DNA of 37,737 nucleotides from the IMG/VR virus record IMGVR_UViG_3300015265_000209, positions 1-37,737 of that record; one strand, written 5' to 3'. Shown piece after piece: positions 7,471 to 13,710 of the stretch. Numbering within the stretch: the first letter of the stretch is position 1; each line of letters starts with the position of its first letter. The position numbers and the translations under genes were made by a program. The DNA comes from a virus. The notes below the pieces were generated by a model. The model ran no database searches. It had not been told where the DNA came from and worked only from the letters and a program-made list of their open reading frames with translations.

Positions 7471-7544
7471 ATCAAGCAATGCTTGATTGTCTAGGGTAAA
7501 GTTAAGTCAATCAATACTTGACCATTGGTAAGGCAATGCCTTAC
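7471..7544. promoter_or_regulatory. Right operator cluster (three 17-bp repressor/Cro sites)
   Basis: Three palindromes lie between the divergent repressor and Cro-like genes: ATCAAGCAATGCTTGAT (7471-7487, perfect around a central base), GTCAATCAATACTTGAC (7506-7522) and GTAAGGCAATGCCTTAC (7528-7544, perfect around a central base). Spacing between centres is 35 and 22 bp. The third fills the -35/-10 spacer of the rightward promoter, exactly as in the leftward promoter. Confidence 0.75.
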
Positions 7545-7547
7545 ACT
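7518..7547 (+). promoter_or_regulatory. Rightward early promoter (PR-like)
   Basis: TTGACC (7518-7523), an 18-bp spacer and TACACT (7542-7547) align base for base with the leftward promoter. The start would fall at about 7553-7555, on the ATG of the Cro-like gene (7554), so this mRNA is probably leaderless or nearly so. Confidence 0.6.
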
Positions 7548-7553
7548 TCGGCC

Positions 7554-7814
7554 ATGACCACACCTTTCGAAAAAGCTTGCGAAATCCTCGGCGCGTCCAA
7601 GCTCGCGCAAATCTTAGACGTGTCTCCTCAGGCAGTTAGCGATTGGCGCAAATCGAAAAGGGCAATTCCGCTCGAGCGATGCGCTCAGATTGAAAAAGCC
7701 ACTGGAGTGGCGGTCACGTGCGAAGAGCTGCGCCCGGATAAGCGGGACTTCTGGGCCTACATGAGAACCCCAGGAGCCAACCCGGCTCCCGTGTCGGATG
7801 TCGCTCTTGATTGA
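7554..7814 (+). CDS. YdaS/Cro-like antirepressor-type regulator
   Basis: This 86-aa helix-turn-helix protein (FEKACEILGASKLAQILDVSP, then QAVSDWRKSKRAIPLERCAQ) is of the YdaS/Cro type that occupies the cro position in lambdoid prophages. It would bind the shared operators and favour the lytic cycle. The frame is open upstream to 7518, but that segment overlaps promoter and operator. The YdaS fold begins right at the ATG at 7554, so this start is firm. No ribosome binding site precedes it; the predicted transcription start coincides with the ATG, which suggests leaderless translation as known for lambda cI from PRM. Confidence 0.85.
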   Translation: MTTPFEKACEILGASKLAQILDVSPQAVSDWRKSKRAIPLERCAQIEKATGVAVTCEELRPDKRDFWAYMRTPGANPAPVSDVALD

Positions 7815-7894
7815 AAGCTGCTCGTGCATTTTGCCACTGCGGCAATCTTAACTTATTTGTTTGTCATAAAAACCACCAGCGAACAGGGGAAGTA

Positions 7895-8356
7895 GTGGAC
7901 ATTAGGAAATCTTATTTGGCAATGATCAAGGCATTTCCCGGCGGTTGGGATGCTATGACGGGCGCAGTCGGCATGACACGCAATGCGCTGGAAAACCGTA
8001 TCTACGAGCGGAAAGGGCAGGGCGTAGATGTTGAGCTTGCGATGTTGATGCAGACGTTCGCTGGCACTACGCACTTTGCGGAGGCGGTCGCCATTCAAAG
8101 CGGCGGCGTGTTCCTCAAGATGCCCCCCGCCCTTGATCACAGCAATGTGGACATCGGAAAAAAGTGGCGGGAGCTTCACGTGCGCATCGGCGAACTTGCG
8201 GTGACGTTCGACAGCGCTATCGAGGGCGACGACGAGATCGACGCGAACGAGCGCCGCAAGCTTGAGGCGATCGGCGCCGATATGCAGCGGACCATTGCTG
8301 AGCTGCTGGCCCTGTCATTCCGGGTGTATTGCAAGACCGACGAGCGTGCGGAATGA
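7895..8356 (+). CDS. Phage regulatory protein, CII/YmfL-like
   Basis: The product contains YLAMIKAFPGGWDAMTGAVG, then MTRNALENRIYERKGQG, which I recognise as the signature of the YmfL/phage regulatory CII family. The second part (to 153 aa) is helical (DIGKKWRELHVRIGELAV, DANERRKLEAIGADMQRTI). The frame is open to 7811, but a GTG at 7895 directly behind a GGGGA ribosome binding site gives a product starting just before the conserved region, so I prefer it. It lies between the Cro-like gene and the replication genes, where cII sits in lambda, and ends in an ATGA overlap with the next gene. A role as transcriptional activator for lysogeny is family-based inference. Confidence 0.75.
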   Translation: MDIRKSYLAMIKAFPGGWDAMTGAVGMTRNALENRIYERKGQGVDVELAMLMQTFAGTTHFAEAVAIQSGGVFLKMPPALDHSNVDIGKKWRELHVRIGELAVTFDSAIEGDDEIDANERRKLEAIGADMQRTIAELLALSFRVYCKTDERAE

Positions 8357-8556
8357 GCGCCTCCGACGTTGTGGCAGCGCCAGATGATGCGGTGCCGTCA
8401 GTCGCCGGGCCGCGCACTCACAAGGGCGCGGCGAATCTCTCGCCACGGCACGTGCTGCGAATGACCTCTATTCGTGAAGGTGCGCACGATTACCGCGACA
8501 TACCGTCGGTGATGGGCGCCGGACGTGTGGCGTACGGTATGAAGGCTAAAGCGTGA
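8353..8556 (+). CDS. Small phage protein, 67 aa, upstream of the primase-helicase
   Basis: The gene overlaps the CII-like gene as ATGA (8353-8356) and the primase-helicase gene as GTGA (8553-8556), so it is tightly coupled to both. The product is basic and soluble (TSIREGAHDYRDIPSVMGAGR), with no recognised family. The position suggests a replication accessory, but nothing in the sequence proves it. The longer frame from 8329 is less likely because it loses the ATGA junction. Confidence 0.6.
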   Translation: MSASDVVAAPDDAVPSVAGPRTHKGAANLSPRHVLRMTSIREGAHDYRDIPSVMGAGRVAYGMKAKA

Positions 8557-11072
8557 CGCTCGACGATTTTGCTGCAGTCAACAGCGCGGCCATCCTTTCC
8601 ATAGAATCGCTGCTGAACTCTTGGTTCCCGAACGGCGTGCGTGAAGGGATCGAGTTTTGTATTGGTTCTTCCTCCGGCGAAGCCGGCAAATCAATGCGTA
8701 TTCGCCTCGAAGGCGACAAGGCCGGGGTATGGGCTGACTTTTCCGACGACGGCGTAGCCGGCGCTGATCTCATTTCCCTCTATGCTCATATCCACGGCGT
8801 GAAACAGGGTAAGGCGTGCGCAGACCTGGCTAAGGAGCTGGGCATTACGCTGACGCCATCTGATTCTTATTCTGGCGCACCGCGCCCTATCGTTTCGGCC
8901 AAGCCGAAAAACATCCCTAGTCGTGCGCCCGCGCAAGCGGACAAAGGGGTACAGGCACTTCCCGAGGCCAAGAAAAAGACGCCGTGGGAACCGCTGTTGC
9001 CGGTCCCTGCCGATGCCGGGCCTTATCCCAAGGCCCACGTGGTGCGCGGCAAACCCGATGTGTCCTGGGAATACCGCGACCAGGGCGGCCGACTGCTGGG
9101 CGTGATCTATCGATTCACGACCTCGGACGGCGGCAAAGAGGTGCTGCCGTGCCTGTTCGCTCAGCACCCGGTGACGCAGCAGCGCGAGTGGCGTTGGATG
9201 GCGTTCCCGGTGCCGCGCCCGCTGTACCTTCGCGGCGCATTGCGGCCCGATTTTCCAGCGATGGTGGTGGAGGGGGAGAAGTGCGTGGATCGGGGGCATG
9301 CGCTCCTGGGTGCCGAACTGGACATGGTGAGCTGGCCCGGTGGCAGCAAAGCAGTCGACAAGGCGGACTGGACGCCGCTGGCGGGCCGCTCAGTCATCCT
9401 GTGGGCCGATGCCGACGCCAAACGCTACAAGGAAAAGCACAAGCTCGCTGGCAAGCTGCTGCCCGAGTCTGAACAGCCTGGCATGTCCGCGATGATCAAA
9501 ATTGCCGGCATCCTGCGTGAGCTGGGCTGCGCCGTTTTCTTTGTCGACATTCCAGCGCCGGGCGAAGTGGCCGACGGATGGGATCTGGCCGACCTGATCG
9601 ATGGCGGCGCCGGTTTTGATGAGGTCATGGCGTGGGTGGCTAAGCTACGGACAAACGTAGTGGAGGATGCTTCGGGCGAGCCGATAGAAGCTCCGCGCAA
9701 TGAGCGCCAGGATGATGTGCCTGACTGGTTTGATGATGCTGCCGCGGGTGGATCTACCCCTTTGCCAGCTGGCGCGGGCATGTCGCCCAAGCAGCTGCGG
9801 TCGGAGTTAATCCAGACCGCTAATGGTGGCGTGAAGGGTTGCCGCGAGAACGTTTACACCGTGATGCAGGGTGACCCGCGCCTGATTGGCTTGGTCGGGC
9901 TGGATCTGTTTTCCGGCCTGCAGGTAAAACGCCGCGCCACGCCCTGGCGCAGCGAGCCGGGCGAATGGACGGAAGGTGACGATTTCCACCTGGGCGTCTA
10001 CTTGTCTCGTCACCATAGTCTGCTGCTAGCCAGCATCGGCGACATCGAGCGCGGTGTCGCGCAGGCAGCGCGCGAGCATGCGTTCAATCCGGTGACCGAT
10101 TACATGGACCGCTGCGCAGCCATGTGGGACGGTGCGCCACGCGTGGCCGGCGCCTTGGGTCGGTATTGGGGGTGTGCGGACAACAGCGAGTACTTGGAAC
10201 TGGTGTCTACCATGTTCTTTGTCGGAATCGTGGTGCGAGCGTATCGCCCGGGCGCCAAGCACGACTATGCGCCAGTGTTTGAAGGTGGCCAGGGTGAGGG
10301 CAAGTCGACTGCCTTGAAGGTGCTGGGGGGCGACTGGTTCGCCGACACGCCTTTCCGCATGGGCGAGAAGGACGGGTACCTGTCGATCCAAGGTGTGCTG
10401 CTGTATGAAGTGGCCGAGCTGGAGCAGTTCAACCGGTCCGAGGTCACGGCGATCAAAGCGTTCATGTCGTCGACCGTCGATCGCTTCCGTGAGCCATACG
10501 GCCGTCGCATGAAAAACATGCCGCGCCGCTGCGCGTTTGCGGCGACAACGAACGAGGGTGAGTATTTTAAAGATTCGACGGGGAACCGGCGCTTCTGGCC
10601 AGTGGCCACCGGGCGCATTGACCTCGATGCGTTGATCGAGGACCGCGACCAGTTGTTCGGCGAGGCTGTGGCCATGATGAATGCCGGCGTGCTGACGTAT
10701 CCAACACGTGAGCAGCAGACGCGACTGGTCTCGCCTCAGCAGGAAAGCCGCGAGATACCTGACCCATGGCATGGTCATATCTATCGCTACCTGGAAGGCA
10801 TCGACGCTGATGGCGTGCCAAAGATCAACGGACGAATCAACCGCGTGACGGTGTTGGACCTGCTGACACGCGGATTGCACTTTGAGGTGTCCAAGCTTGG
10901 CCCGGCCAAGCTGGAAACCATGCGCATCGGCGCAATCATGCGCAAGCTGGGCTGGACGAAAGACCGTGAAACATCGGGCGCGCGCGAGCGGTTCTACGCG
11001 CGCCCGGCAGCGCCTGGCGCGACGGCCGGCGCAGAGGCGCAGGAGGGCGATGATGCGCCACTTCCTTTCTAA
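8553..11072 (+). CDS. Toprim/VapE-type primase-helicase replication protein
   Basis: This 839-aa fusion would initiate phage replication. The N-terminal 100 residues form a primase-associated DNA-binding part (MRIRLEGDKAGVWADF). A Toprim-like region follows, with MVVEGEK near residues 237-243 and WADADAK near 284. The C-terminal half is a VapE/virulence-associated-E ATPase: Walker A GGQGEGKST at 578-586, then YEVAELEQFNRSEVTAIK, RFREPYGR and ATTNEGEYFKDSTGNRRFWP. The start is a GTG overlapping the previous stop. It is full length with all motifs intact. A structured, repeat-rich segment lies directly downstream. No separate helicase loader or DnaB is present, consistent with a self-contained initiator/primase/helicase. 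Confidence 0.9.
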   Translation: MTLDDFAAVNSAAILSIESLLNSWFPNGVREGIEFCIGSSSGEAGKSMRIRLEGDKAGVWADFSDDGVAGADLISLYAHIHGVKQGKACADLAKELGITLTPSDSYSGAPRPIVSAKPKNIPSRAPAQADKGVQALPEAKKKTPWEPLLPVPADAGPYPKAHVVRGKPDVSWEYRDQGGRLLGVIYRFTTSDGGKEVLPCLFAQHPVTQQREWRWMAFPVPRPLYLRGALRPDFPAMVVEGEKCVDRGHALLGAELDMVSWPGGSKAVDKADWTPLAGRSVILWADADAKRYKEKHKLAGKLLPESEQPGMSAMIKIAGILRELGCAVFFVDIPAPGEVADGWDLADLIDGGAGFDEVMAWVAKLRTNVVEDASGEPIEAPRNERQDDVPDWFDDAAAGGSTPLPAGAGMSPKQLRSELIQTANGGVKGCRENVYTVMQGDPRLIGLVGLDLFSGLQVKRRATPWRSEPGEWTEGDDFHLGVYLSRHHSLLLASIGDIERGVAQAAREHAFNPVTDYMDRCAAMWDGAPRVAGALGRYWGCADNSEYLELVSTMFFVGIVVRAYRPGAKHDYAPVFEGGQGEGKSTALKVLGGDWFADTPFRMGEKDGYLSIQGVLLYEVAELEQFNRSEVTAIKAFMSSTVDRFREPYGRRMKNMPRRCAFAATTNEGEYFKDSTGNRRFWPVATGRIDLDALIEDRDQLFGEAVAMMNAGVLTYPTREQQTRLVSPQQESREIPDPWHGHIYRYLEGIDADGVPKINGRINRVTVLDLLTRGLHFEVSKLGPAKLETMRIGAIMRKLGWTKDRETSGARERFYARPAAPGATAGAEAQEGDDAPLPF

Positions 11073-11183
11073 CGTTATGGGCGTTGCTGCAGCAATCGTC
11101 TGCCAGGGATCGTGGGCGCCATGTGCGCAGGCGGAAAAGGCGGAATTGTATGTGGCGTACATGCCCATTTCGGCCAGGCTGGA

Positions 11184-11435
11184 CCAGCCGTCCAACCTCG
11201 CCATTTTTAGGTTGGACGGCTGGAACCCGCATGAACAGCGGCCCCGCCAACCTCCCAACCTCGCCAACCGAAACGCGCCTGCACACGCACGCACGTGCGC
11301 ACGTATACGTGCGTGTGCGGGGTTGCTTTTGGCTTTTGTCCTTCCAGTAGAACCTAGAAATAGGTTGGGTAGGTTGGGAGGTTGGCAAAGCAAGCATCCA
11401 TGCGGGTTTGCGCCGTCCAACCTTTTGCCCAACCT
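11184..11435. repeat. Heptamer repeats and inverted repeats, candidate replication origin
   Basis: This gene-poor segment holds six CCAACCT/G copies on the plus strand (11192, 11247, 11255, 11264, 11417, 11429) and four AGGTTGG copies (11209, 11362, 11371, 11379). The first pair forms a 15-bp perfect inverted repeat (11184-11198 with 11209-11223, 10-nt loop). The next clusters form a 24-bp inverted repeat with two mismatches (11246-11269 with 11363-11386). Inside that lies another hairpin (11281-11291 with 11308-11318). The position after the replication gene suggests an origin; an RNA element is an alternative. The whole interval 11073-11468 contains no gene I can support. Confidence 0.6.
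11280..11319. other. 40-nt alternating purine-pyrimidine tract (Z-DNA-prone, hairpin-forming)
   Basis: Every step in this stretch alternates pyrimidine and purine, mainly CA/TG and CG steps, and includes the palindrome ACGTGCGCACGT (11293-11304). It is the apex of the larger inverted repeat. Such tracts favour left-handed or cruciform DNA under supercoiling. Confidence 0.6.
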
Positions 11436-11468
11436 TTTCGAGGTGGGACCAAATTGCAGGAGATCGAC

Positions 11469-11792
11469 ATGAGCAGCGGAAGTATGCGGGAACAGATGCC
11501 TCAGGTAGCGGCGATCATCGATGCGTTCCGCGATGCGTTTGGGGCAGAAGTGGTGGATGCGGCGATACGGCGTGGCATACGCGGCGGGCAAGGTTTCCAC
11601 GCGACCGAGAACGGGCATGAGGTGGGCACGCCGATCATCCGGGGCGTGCGGATAGGGATGGATGCGCGAGGCAACAGGATCAACCTGGATGACCCGCAGG
11701 CGAATATCCCGGAGCCGTATCTGCGCCGACAGGGCGGGATGGCGTGGCAGGCAGCATTGGATCAGCAGGAATTGGACAACAAAAAGGGGTAA
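11469..11792 (+). CDS. Hypothetical phage protein, 107 aa
   Basis: The product (MSSGSMREQMPQVAAIIDAF..., then GFHATENGHEVGTP) resembles small conserved phage proteins found between replication and late genes, but I know no function. It is soluble. The frame opens at 11382 inside the repeat region, yet a strong AGGAGA ribosome binding site precedes the ATG at 11469, so that start is preferred. It ends 4 bp before the start of the next gene and shares its transcript. Confidence 0.65.
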   Translation: MSSGSMREQMPQVAAIIDAFRDAFGAEVVDAAIRRGIRGGQGFHATENGHEVGTPIIRGVRIGMDARGNRINLDDPQANIPEPYLRRQGGMAWQAALDQQELDNKKG

Positions 11793-11796
11793 GGCG

Positions 11797-12744
11797 ATGG
11801 AAGCAGGTGACGAGGCAGTATTTGAAAGTGTGGGGCAGGCGGTGCATGTGTCATTCCTGATCATGGCGCAGGAAGCGACGCAAGATGCGCCTTTGCGCAA
11901 GGCGCTGATGCGGGCAATGGAAACCATCCAGTTGTCAGCTAGCCAGCAACACTGGCTGGAAGCGCTGCGCGGCGTTGGTGGTGGCACAGTCAATTTTGAA
12001 GGCTTGGACAACAACGAAGTTCGAGCGCAGTGCGCCTTGGTTACCCAAGCGATTAAATCACGGCTTCCCAAGCCAGAGATGTGGGTATTGCAGGCGAAAT
12101 TTGGTGAGACGGAATTTGAGGATGTAGTGGACTCGGTGGATGCTTTTCACAAGCTCGCAGAGGCCCTGGACTTAGCGGAGGCAGCTGTACGAAAAAAGCG
12201 GGTGGATCTCGATAAGGCTCAGGTAGTGTATGCCAAATGGTCTGGCACCATCACCAGGGACGATGCGGATCGGCGTAAGCGAGGCGATGAGCACCGCGCC
12301 GTGCTGGAGTTGCGCGAACAGGTGGAGCAGCTGGAATCGGACGCGAGGCTGATACAAATTGCGATGGGGCAGACTCGGGCGTGCAAGCTGGTCGATAACG
12401 GCCGTCGCGTTCAAGTGGGCCAGGCCCCACGCCGGCGTTATGTGTTCTCTGCCGAGAGGATCGCGGCGATACAGGGATTGTCCGAATGGTTCCGGCCGCT
12501 GCTCCCGACAGTGCCGGCGCTGGCCATCGATTGCATGCTGGGCCGCGTGTTTGCCAACCATAAAAAAATCGACATCTCTTTCAGGGACTTGGCGGAGTCG
12601 TTTGGCGGTAGCCATGTGAAGTATTACCGGGCCTCGAAAAAGATGATGAGCCACGTGAGAACGCTTGAGCAGAACGCGATGGCGCGTCTTGAGCCAATAT
12701 TTGCGGCACAGGGTGTGACAACGATATTTGAAGAAAGTGTTTGA
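11797..12744 (+). CDS. Candidate late-gene regulator (Q-position protein)
   Basis: This 315-aa soluble protein begins MEAGDEAVFESVGQAVHVSF, then has NNEVRAQCALVTQAIKSRLPKPE. A charged coiled-coil-like middle (about residues 135-200) follows. The C-terminus ISFRDLAESFGGSHVKYYRA looks like a helix-turn-helix. I recall similar N- and C-termini in uncharacterised proteins of other betaproteobacterial phages, usually without the long middle insert. It has no sequence signature of lambda Q that I can see. The evidence for a Q-like role is positional: it is the last early gene. A strong promoter overlaps its stop codon and a terminator follows shortly after. The ATG at 11797 has a GGGGTAAGG upstream; the longer frame from 11662 is rejected. 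Confidence 0.55.
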   Translation: MEAGDEAVFESVGQAVHVSFLIMAQEATQDAPLRKALMRAMETIQLSASQQHWLEALRGVGGGTVNFEGLDNNEVRAQCALVTQAIKSRLPKPEMWVLQAKFGETEFEDVVDSVDAFHKLAEALDLAEAAVRKKRVDLDKAQVVYAKWSGTITRDDADRRKRGDEHRAVLELREQVEQLESDARLIQIAMGQTRACKLVDNGRRVQVGQAPRRRYVFSAERIAAIQGLSEWFRPLLPTVPALAIDCMLGRVFANHKKIDISFRDLAESFGGSHVKYYRASKKMMSHVRTLEQNAMARLEPIFAAQGVTTIFEESV

Positions 12745-12770
12745 CGGAGGTGTAACAAGCCCTGTATATT
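12741..12770 (+). promoter_or_regulatory. Candidate late promoter (pR'-like)
   Basis: TTGACG (12741-12746), an 18-bp spacer and TATATT (12765-12770) form a strong sigma-70 promoter overlapping the stop of the 315-aa gene. The start is expected at about 12777. The terminator about 65 nt further on suggests a short leader RNA unless antitermination occurs. Confidence 0.65.
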
Positions 12771-12839
12771 TCGGTCATTCTCGGAGTAACTGTGTCCAGG
12801 GTAATGTCTGTCGCCTACTCTGAGGGGCAAGAACAGATC

Positions 12840-12875
12840 AACCTCGCCAGGCATCAAGCCGCGCGGGGTTTTTTT
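12840..12875 (+). terminator. Leader terminator (tR'-like)
   Basis: AACCTCGC (12840-12847) pairs with GCGGGGTT (12863-12870), including one T-G wobble, and the hairpin runs into seven T residues. It would stop transcripts from the promoter at 12741. A 27-codon frame (12804-12887) crosses it, but its start has no proper ribosome binding site. Confidence 0.75.
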
Positions 12876-12891
12876 ACGCCTGTCTAAAGAT

Positions 12892-12926
12892 CCTACCAGT
12901 GGCGCAATGGTAGGCCGCTGCGCCAC
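12892..12926 (+). other. Two mutually exclusive hairpins in the late leader
   Basis: CCTACCA (12892-12898) can pair with TGGTAGG (12908-12914), with GTGGCGCAA as the loop. Alternatively, GTGGCGCA (12899-12906) pairs with TGCGCCAC (12919-12926). The two cannot form together, a switch-like arrangement just after the leader terminator. The rest of 12876-13010 shows no gene. Confidence 0.4.
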
Positions 12927-13013
12927 CGTCTGCAAGAACATGTTGGACGGAGCGAGAGAGAAAGTTGTGGAGCCTCATCGCGTATAGATGAATTATTTCT
13001 GCTCAGGCTAGTC

Positions 13014-13051
13014 CCCTTGGTATAGGATCGAGAATCCGAAAAAACCAAGGG
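13014..13051 (+). promoter_or_regulatory. Hairpin overlapping the ribosome binding site of the moron-like gene
   Basis: CCCTTGGT (13014-13021) pairs with ACCAAGGG (13044-13051), enclosing a smaller GGAT/ATCC stem. The 3' strand includes the first part of the AAGGGAGAAGG ribosome binding site of the gene starting at 13059, so folding could limit its translation. Confidence 0.45.
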
Positions 13052-13058
13052 AGAAGGT

Positions 13059-13514
13059 ATGAATGTCGTACTTGGACTTATCAAGAAGTCGATAGGTGAT
13101 CTAGCAGCCGGAACCATCGCATTAGTTCAGATCGACCGTAAATTGGTGCACGGCTTTACTTTTACCTACGACAGGGGAGAGCTAAGCGTTCTCGTCTTAG
13201 AGGGCCCCCGGGCTGGCGAGACGATGTATCCAGATTCTGATGTTGCCTTTGTAAGCCCGACAGAAGCCAGTATGCACCCCTCCATTGATCCTAGTGACCT
13301 CGCAATGGAATGTCCCGAGACGAAGCTACCTCTCTATATAACACCAAGTGGCGCAACGTACTTCGTTGTCACGCAGCACGGGAACAGGTACGGTATCGCT
13401 CTGGAAAATGGAGTTTTTGGCCCCGTGCGCGCTCATAACGCTTTGTTTGTTTCGAAGTGGGAAGTGAGAGTTGACGGTGAAGAGATTGCCAGATTGCGCA
13501 GCCCATCGAACTAA
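13059..13514 (+). CDS. Moron-like hypothetical protein, 151 aa
   Basis: I do not recognise the family. The product is beta-rich and soluble, with no signal peptide (MNVVLGLIKKSIGDLAAGTIALVQ at the start, later YITPSGATYFVVTQHGNRYGIA and WEVRVDGEEIARL). This suggests one or two small beta-barrel domains, perhaps SH3-like. It lies alone between the late-leader terminator and another intrinsic terminator, is more A+T-rich than neighbouring structural genes, and has a strong but partly paired ribosome binding site. This isolated, terminator-flanked layout is typical of morons, genes that phages gain and express separately in the lysogen. I could not identify a convincing private promoter. Confidence 0.6.
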   Translation: MNVVLGLIKKSIGDLAAGTIALVQIDRKLVHGFTFTYDRGELSVLVLEGPRAGETMYPDSDVAFVSPTEASMHPSIDPSDLAMECPETKLPLYITPSGATYFVVTQHGNRYGIALENGVFGPVRAHNALFVSKWEVRVDGEEIARLRSPSN

Positions 13515-13538
13515 AATTTTGTACAAGATTCAGTAAAT

Positions 13539-13564
13539 GCCCGCTTGCACGCGGGCTTTTTTTT
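13539..13564 (+). terminator. Intrinsic terminator after the moron-like gene
   Basis: GCCCGC, a six-base loop and GCGGGC are followed by eight T residues, 25 bp after the stop codon at 13514. Confidence 0.85.
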
Positions 13565-13583
13565 GTGCAGATGTCTGCACAAA
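13562..13583. repeat. 22-bp palindrome (candidate operator or ParB site)
   Basis: Perfect 10-bp arms (TTTGTGCAGA and TCTGCACAAA) surround a central TG. The core differs only at one central base from the palindrome inside parB (4806-4821). It is intergenic, directly after the terminator T-run and ahead of the late structural genes. Confidence 0.5.
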
Positions 13584-13661
13584 CAGTTTCTCAACAGCGA
13601 AAGAGGTGATCACATCTGACCCGCAGCTATAAGCGGCGTCTACAGTCCCCCGTTCGTCTTG

Positions 13662-13683
13662 CCCGCTTAGCGCGGGATTTTTT
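13662..13683 (+). terminator. Short terminator-like hairpin before the gpZ-like gene
   Basis: CCCGC, a five-base loop and GCGGG are followed by A and six T residues, ending 27 bp before the ATG at 13711. The stem is short, so it is probably a weak terminator. Confidence 0.5.
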
Positions 13684-13710
13684 ATTTGTACTGCCAGTAT
13701 TGGAGCGCGC

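Noticed and set aside
7831-7845. Small TTGCC/GGCAA hairpin between the Cro-like and CII-like genes, considered as a tR1-type terminator.
   Set aside because: Only five base pairs and no T-run follow.
11050-11472. Open frame with strong AGGAGGG site and signal-peptide-like start (MMRHFLSNVMGVAAAIVCQG) overlapping the 3' end of the VapE-type gene.
   Set aside because: Its body runs straight through the inverted repeats and alternating tract, giving Pro/Arg/Ala-rich low-complexity sequence. The apparent ribosome binding site is also the coding sequence for the C-terminus of the upstream protein.
10026-12071. 681-aa minus-strand open frame opposite the VapE-type gene and downstream region.
   Set aside because: Long antisense frames are expected opposite G+C-rich genes. 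The translation is Arg/His-rich without domains, and it crosses several plus-strand genes with clear motifs and starts.
12804-12887. 27-codon frame in the late leader, ending in ARGFFTPV.
   Set aside because: It simply reads through the terminator stem and T-run, which encode ARGFF; its ATG has no properly spaced ribosome binding site.
13513-13530. Stretch AAAATTTTGTACAAGA shared with 23377 and partly with 468, considered as a repeat or attachment core.
   Set aside because: It is short and A+T-rich, one copy is coding (start of the decoration gene), and a chance match of this length in the window is plausible.
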